From Pseudomonadota bacterium (GTDB lineage: Bacteria; Pseudomonadota; Gammaproteobacteria; Steroidobacterales; Steroidobacteraceae), in NCBI GenBank assembly GCA_021792815.1, contig JAJYTX010000023.1, forward strand, positions 1 to 14,680: 14,680 nucleotides of DNA, given 5' to 3'. Both the position numbers and the translations under genes were made by a program. This document shows, in pieces, positions 13,421-14,680 of this stretch (positions are counted from its first letter, which is position 1; each line of letters starts with the position of its first letter). The notes below the pieces were generated by a model, which searched no databases, was not told where the DNA came from, and saw only the letters and a program-made list of their open reading frames with translations.

Positions 13421-13458
13421 GGTGCGGCGCAGCGGGGCAGACCCCGCTGCGCCGCACC
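13421..13458 (-). terminator. Perfect 17-bp GC-rich hairpin after metK
   Basis: The arms 13421-13437 and 13442-13458 are exact reverse complements around a four-base loop (CAGA on the plus strand). The hairpin starts 36 bases past the metK stop. It should be extremely stable. No U-tract follows, so it is either a non-canonical terminator or a barrier to 3' exonucleases that separates metK from riboswitch-controlled ahcY. Confidence 0.6.
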
Positions 13459-13494
13459 GTATCTTCGGGCCGCCCGCGTCGGGCGAGGCCGGCC

Positions 13495-14667
<1,173 letters not shown>

Positions 14668-14680
14668 CGGTCGGTTCACG

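Noticed and set aside
14668..14679. GTG start for metK at 14679
   Set aside because: The family begins at [15 protein letters not shown] sequence; four extra residues have no support, though the window ends too soon to check the ribosome site.

Overview
The window reads as an ordinary, gene-dense chromosome segment from a high-GC proteobacterium, most likely a gammaproteobacterium. Three things support this: RdgC is a beta/gamma-proteobacterial protein, an S-adenosylhomocysteine (SAH) riboswitch precedes ahcY, and there is a complete proteobacterial cyoABCD operon. The genus cannot be fixed; a Nevskiales, Steroidobacterales or Xanthomonadales-like lineage is a guess from GC content and gene style. 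I see no insertion sequence, integrase, CRISPR array, tRNA, rRNA or prophage gene.

Layout, left to right. Positions 2-106 (+) hold the end of a glutathione S-transferase-like gene, convergent with rdgC (122-1087, -). An EamA/DMT-family transporter (1257-2147, +) diverges from rdgC and converges on the cytochrome bo3 quinol oxidase operon cyoABCD (6160 to 2226, -). Next comes a large STAND-type regulator of about 850 residues (6346-8898, -). It diverges, across only 20 bp, from a phosphoglycolate phosphatase-like HAD gene, gph (8919-9605, +). Gph overlaps tail to tail by 61 bp with a class I SAM methyltransferase (9545-10330, -). Then come a predicted lipoprotein of unknown function (10583-11287, -) and a 70-residue basic HTH protein (11463-11675, -). 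The window ends with ahcY (11839-13260, -), its SAH riboswitch (about 13284-13378, -) and metK (13495-14667, -).

How the genes work together. MetK makes SAM, methyltransferases use it and release SAH, and AhcY hydrolyses SAH; the riboswitch lets SAH level control ahcY. The Cyo proteins form a proton-pumping ubiquinol oxidase, and every cofactor and proton-channel residue of E. coli CyoB that I checked is present at the same residue number. cyoE (heme O synthase) is not in the window.

Nothing here is clearly a new biological system. The points most worth a second look are the STAND regulator beside cyo, with a possibly leaderless start; the repeat-bearing AT-rich leader of cyoA; the small basic HTH protein next to an orphan lipoprotein; and several strong intergenic hairpins that lack U-tracts. 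No gene-free stretch exceeds 300 bases; the longest are 10331-10582 and 13261-13494, and both are described.
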